Below, in pieces: positions 6,178 to 8,101 of a stretch of DNA of 8,101 bases. Source of the DNA: an uncultured Lachnospiraceae bacterium. Its GTDB lineage: Bacteria > Bacillota > Clostridia > Lachnospirales > Lachnospiraceae. Each line of letters begins with the position of its first letter. The stretch's first letter is position 1. Position numbers and translations under genes: made by a program. The stretch is taken from positions 1 to 8,101 of the forward strand of contig CAJUES010000098.1 in assembly GCA_910585765.1 (NCBI GenBank), given 5' to 3'. A model generated the notes under the pieces. The model was not told where the DNA came from. It saw nothing but the letters and a program-made list of their open reading frames with translations, and made no database searches.

Positions 6178-7048
6178 TTTTGACAGGCAGTACAGGGCAG
6201 TGATCGGGCAGCGGGGCGGTACAGGCGTCGAGCTGGGCGGGGCTGTCGGGGAAAGCGGCATGCCGCTGCATATAAGTTTTGACATAGAGAAGGGAAACAA
6301 GGAGAGCGGCAACACGGCGACGGTAAAGTTCTGGAACCTCTCCCCGGAGACCATTGCCGAGATAAAGCAGAAAAACGCGGTGCTCGAACTGTGTGCCGGG
6401 TATGGCGGCAGCCTGCCGCTCATCCTGTCCGGGGATATCAGTACATCAGAGACGGTGCCGGACGGCGCCGACAGGATGACCACGATAGAGGTCGTGGACG
6501 GACTTGCGGCAGTGAGGGACAGCTATATGTCGGTATCCTATGAAAAGGGCATTACGGGGATCATGGTGCTGCAGGGTGCGGCTGACAGTATGGGACTCAG
6601 TGCCGTGGTATCGGCGGAGGCGGGCGAACTGCTGGCACAGAAGATCTTTACAAACGGGTACAGTTTTGTCGGACAGTCGAAAAGCTCGCTGCAGAAAATC
6701 TGCTGTACGTGCGGGTGCTCCTGGAGCATACAGAACGGGATATTGCAGGTTGTAAAGAAAGGCGAGGCAGTCAGTCCGAATGTCTATGTGCTGAATGTAC
6801 AATCAGGCCTGCTCGACATACCGAAGGAACTGACGGAGAACGGAGCCGAGAGCGAAGGAGGCGCAAAGAAAGGATATGAGGCAAGATACCTGCTCAATGG
6901 AGCCATAGGGGTAGATGACCTTGTCATGCTGGAAAGCAGGGCAGTATCGGGAATATTTAAAGTCGAGAGCGTGGTCATGTCCGGCGATAACTTCGAGGGC
7001 GAATGGACATGCACGGCAAAACTGGTGGAACCGGGAGGGACGGAGTGA
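6170..7048 (+). CDS. Baseplate hub protein
   Basis: This 292-aa protein is probably the central hub that joins tube to spike. It starts MDNFDRQYRAVIG. Residues 35-60 (HISFDIEKGNKESGNTATV, then FWNLSPETIAEI) are the standard hub N-terminal pattern, with the Asn/Ala/Thr strand leading to NLSPE. Residues 69-105 contain LELCAGYGGSLPLILSGDI, the 'GY..L.fsGdi' signature. Residues 165-200 (SFVGQSKSSLQKI, then CTCGCSW, IQNGILQVVKKG) match the 'second domain' strand turn. The C-terminus (GAIGVDDLVMLES, FKVESVVMSGDNFEGEWTC) fits the final hub domain. A CCxCxC cluster at residues 178-183 is unusual. Its stop overlaps the next start as TGATG, suggesting translational coupling with the spike. Confidence 0.75.
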   Translation: MDNFDRQYRAVIGQRGGTGVELGGAVGESGMPLHISFDIEKGNKESGNTATVKFWNLSPETIAEIKQKNAVLELCAGYGGSLPLILSGDISTSETVPDGADRMTTIEVVDGLAAVRDSYMSVSYEKGITGIMVLQGAADSMGLSAVVSAEAGELLAQKIFTNGYSFVGQSKSSLQKICCTCGCSWSIQNGILQVVKKGEAVSPNVYVLNVQSGLLDIPKELTENGAESEGGAKKGYEARYLLNGAIGVDDLVMLESRAVSGIFKVESVVMSGDNFEGEWTCTAKLVEPGGTE

Positions 7049-7545
7049 TGAAACAGGAATTTGTCCAGGCTGTCGAGGACACGGTCCATAACGTGATGCG
7101 TGAGATGCATACGGCGATGCCGGGAAAGATAATAAGCTATGATGCCGGTACCGTGAGCGTGCAGCCATCACTGAAATACAAAACCCCGGATGGAAAGAAG
7201 CTTGACTATCCAGTACTGACCAACGTACCCGTGGTGACCGCATGCGGCGGTAACGCTGCCGTGGCTTTTCCGATCAGGGCTGGTGACGACTGCCTGGTCA
7301 TCATTGCGGAACAGGCGATCGACGGGTGGCTTGCAGATGCGGACGACGACACGGAACTGAAATATGACCTGACGAATGCCATCTGCATTCCGGGGCTGTG
7401 CAAGGCACCCGCAGAGGCACAGGAGGAAGCAAACAGTAAAGGAACCATTGTAATAAGGTGCCCCCCAGGAGCCGCAGTGACGGTAAGGGGCGATCTAAAG
7501 GTTGAAGGCAATATATTTTACTCCGGCGAAATACAGCGGCGGTAA
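7048..7545 (+). CDS. Membrane-puncturing spike, Gp138-like
   Basis: This 165-aa protein probably forms a trimeric tip under the hub that breaches the cell surface. The N-terminal helix (FVQAVEDTVHNVMREMH) leads into MPGKIISYDAGTVSVQPSL, then YPVLTNVPVV. Next come a Gly-rich turn, FPIRAGDDCLVIIAEQAIDGWL, and a polar acidic loop. That succession is the Gp138 N-terminal (OB-fold) domain. The C-terminal part (GTIVIRCPPGAAVTVRGDLKVEGNIFYSGEI) is a short beta-helix run. The end IQRR is blunt: I see no HxH metal-binding apex or extra domain. The start at 7048 overlaps the hub stop (TGATG). An upstream frame extension to 7003 lies inside the hub gene and adds no typical residues. Confidence 0.85.
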   Translation: MKQEFVQAVEDTVHNVMREMHTAMPGKIISYDAGTVSVQPSLKYKTPDGKKLDYPVLTNVPVVTACGGNAAVAFPIRAGDDCLVIIAEQAIDGWLADADDDTELKYDLTNAICIPGLCKAPAEAQEEANSKGTIVIRCPPGAAVTVRGDLKVEGNIFYSGEIQRR

Positions 7546-7570
7546 GAGGCATGGACGACGCAGAAACATG

Positions 7571-7578
7571 GAGGGAGG
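7571..7578 (+). promoter_or_regulatory. Ribosome binding site that sets the sheath-initiator start
   Basis: GAGGGAGG lies 8 nt before ATG 7587. The alternative ATG 7551 has only AAGAGG one base from it. The site supports the shorter protein, whose first residues MKDILLDRDGDI are the family's usual opening. Confidence 0.6.
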
Positions 7579-7586
7579 CAGAAGGT

Positions 7587-7952
7587 ATGAAGGACATACT
7601 GCTTGACCGGGACGGCGATATACATGTCGGTCCCGAGAGCGACATTGACATTACGGACAGCGTGGTACAGGCGATACGTGTACGGCTGCTGTGGTTCCTG
7701 GGGGAATGCGTGCTCTATCCCCCGGAAACAGGAACGGATTATTTCGGTGCCGTGCTCGGGAAAAATGTCAGCCCCCTGCTCGCGGCGTCGGAGATCAGGA
7801 GCCAGATAATCCTTGTTGACGAAGTGACGGAAGTGCCGGACGTAAGCATTGAAGTGGACGGTAAGACAAGGAACGCGGTGATCCGGTATACCGCAAGGAC
7901 AGGGAGAGAGGTTATCAGGAATGAGGTGGTGATATGCCGGAATATGGGATAA
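7587..7952 (+). CDS. Baseplate wedge / sheath initiator (gp25 or Mu gp46-like)
   Basis: This 121-aa protein likely nucleates sheath assembly at the baseplate and ties wedges to the sheath. It opens with MKDILLDRDGDIHVGPESDIDIT. A helix (VVQAIRVRLLWFLGE) follows, then a Pro/Gly loop (YPPETGTDYFGAVLGK), a second helix (LLAASEIRSQIILV), and strands with VSIEVDGKTRNAVIRYTAR. This 'dGDi, then QAIRxRLxxFLGE, then GxxYFxxVLGK' pattern is that of gp25/gp46-like proteins next to baseplate J genes. ATG 7551 would add 12 residues but has a poor ribosome binding site. It overlaps the J gene by 19 nt. Confidence 0.8.
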   Translation: MKDILLDRDGDIHVGPESDIDITDSVVQAIRVRLLWFLGECVLYPPETGTDYFGAVLGKNVSPLLAASEIRSQIILVDEVTEVPDVSIEVDGKTRNAVIRYTARTGREVIRNEVVICRNMG

Positions 7953-8101
7953 CGGATACCGGCTTTAATATCAAACGCATGGATGCGGTCATGGATGACA
8001 TCCACGCGGATCTGAAGGAGGCATGGGGGGTGGACACGGCGGTCAACGCCCAGTCATTCCTCGGGGCGCTGATCAGGACATTTTCGGCCAGGATCGCGGA
8101 G
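7934..8101 (+). CDS. Baseplate J-like protein (partial, N-terminus)
   Basis: The reading frame runs from ATG 7934 for 56 codons to the window end with no stop. The peptide (MPEYGITDTGFNIKRMDAVM, then DIHADLKEAWG and NAQSFLGALIRTFSARIAE) is the typical Mu gp47/J-like start: 'YGlt..GF..kr', a helix, then the SFLGxLI helix. Baseplate J forms the wedge ring that contacts the sheath initiator encoded just before it. The start lies within the previous gene, with GAGGTGG (7923-7929) as a plausible binding site 4 nt before the ATG. Only the N-terminus is seen, so the size and later domains are unknown. Confidence 0.85.
   Translation, partial: MPEYGITDTGFNIKRMDAVMDDIHADLKEAWGVDTAVNAQSFLGALIRTFSARIAE

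Overview
The window is one continuous stretch of a contractile-tail (myovirus-type) structural module. Every supportable gene lies on the + strand, with spacers of at most about 75 nt and repeated start/stop overlaps. The gene order, strong AGGAGG-type ribosome binding sites, frequent AGG/AGA/ATA codons and moderate-to-high GC suggest a Mu-like-tailed prophage or phage of a Firmicutes host, plausibly a gut Clostridia/Lachnospiraceae member. The host assignment is inference. No integrase, capsid, lysis, tRNA, CRISPR or IS sequence is visible here.

Layout: the 3' end of an upstream head/neck gene (3-83); a neck/tail-terminator protein (130-753); a DUF3383-type tail sheath (756-1853); a DUF3277-type tail tube (1896-2312); a tail assembly chaperone in two forms (2382-2927, and the frameshift product to 3070); the tape measure (3067-5136); a Dit-like baseplate protein with a low-complexity tail (5187-5783); a Pam3 gp18-like baseplate plug (5830-6177); a baseplate hub (6170-7048); a Gp138-like membrane-puncturing spike (7048-7545); a gp25/gp46-like sheath initiator or wedge (7587-7952); and the start of a baseplate J-like protein (7934 to the window end). 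Together these encode neck closure, tube and sheath, tail-length control and the central hub of the baseplate, in the usual gene order for simple contractile tails.

The most notable signal is a complete -1 programmed ribosomal frameshift cassette in the chaperone gene. It has an in-phase slippery heptamer T TTT TTC (2801-2807), a 6-nt spacer and a 10-bp stem (2814-2823/2839-2848), with a possible pseudoknot partner just downstream. It would make a G/GT-like pair (181 aa and 229 aa), and the GT stop overlaps the tape-measure start as ATGA. Weaker leads are a T7 slippery run with a hairpin at the same spacing inside the tape measure, a CCxCxC cluster in the hub, and a short leader ORF ending in an ATGA overlap with the Dit-like gene. 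I found no wholly undescribed system: the module is recognisable, and its novelty lies in these details.
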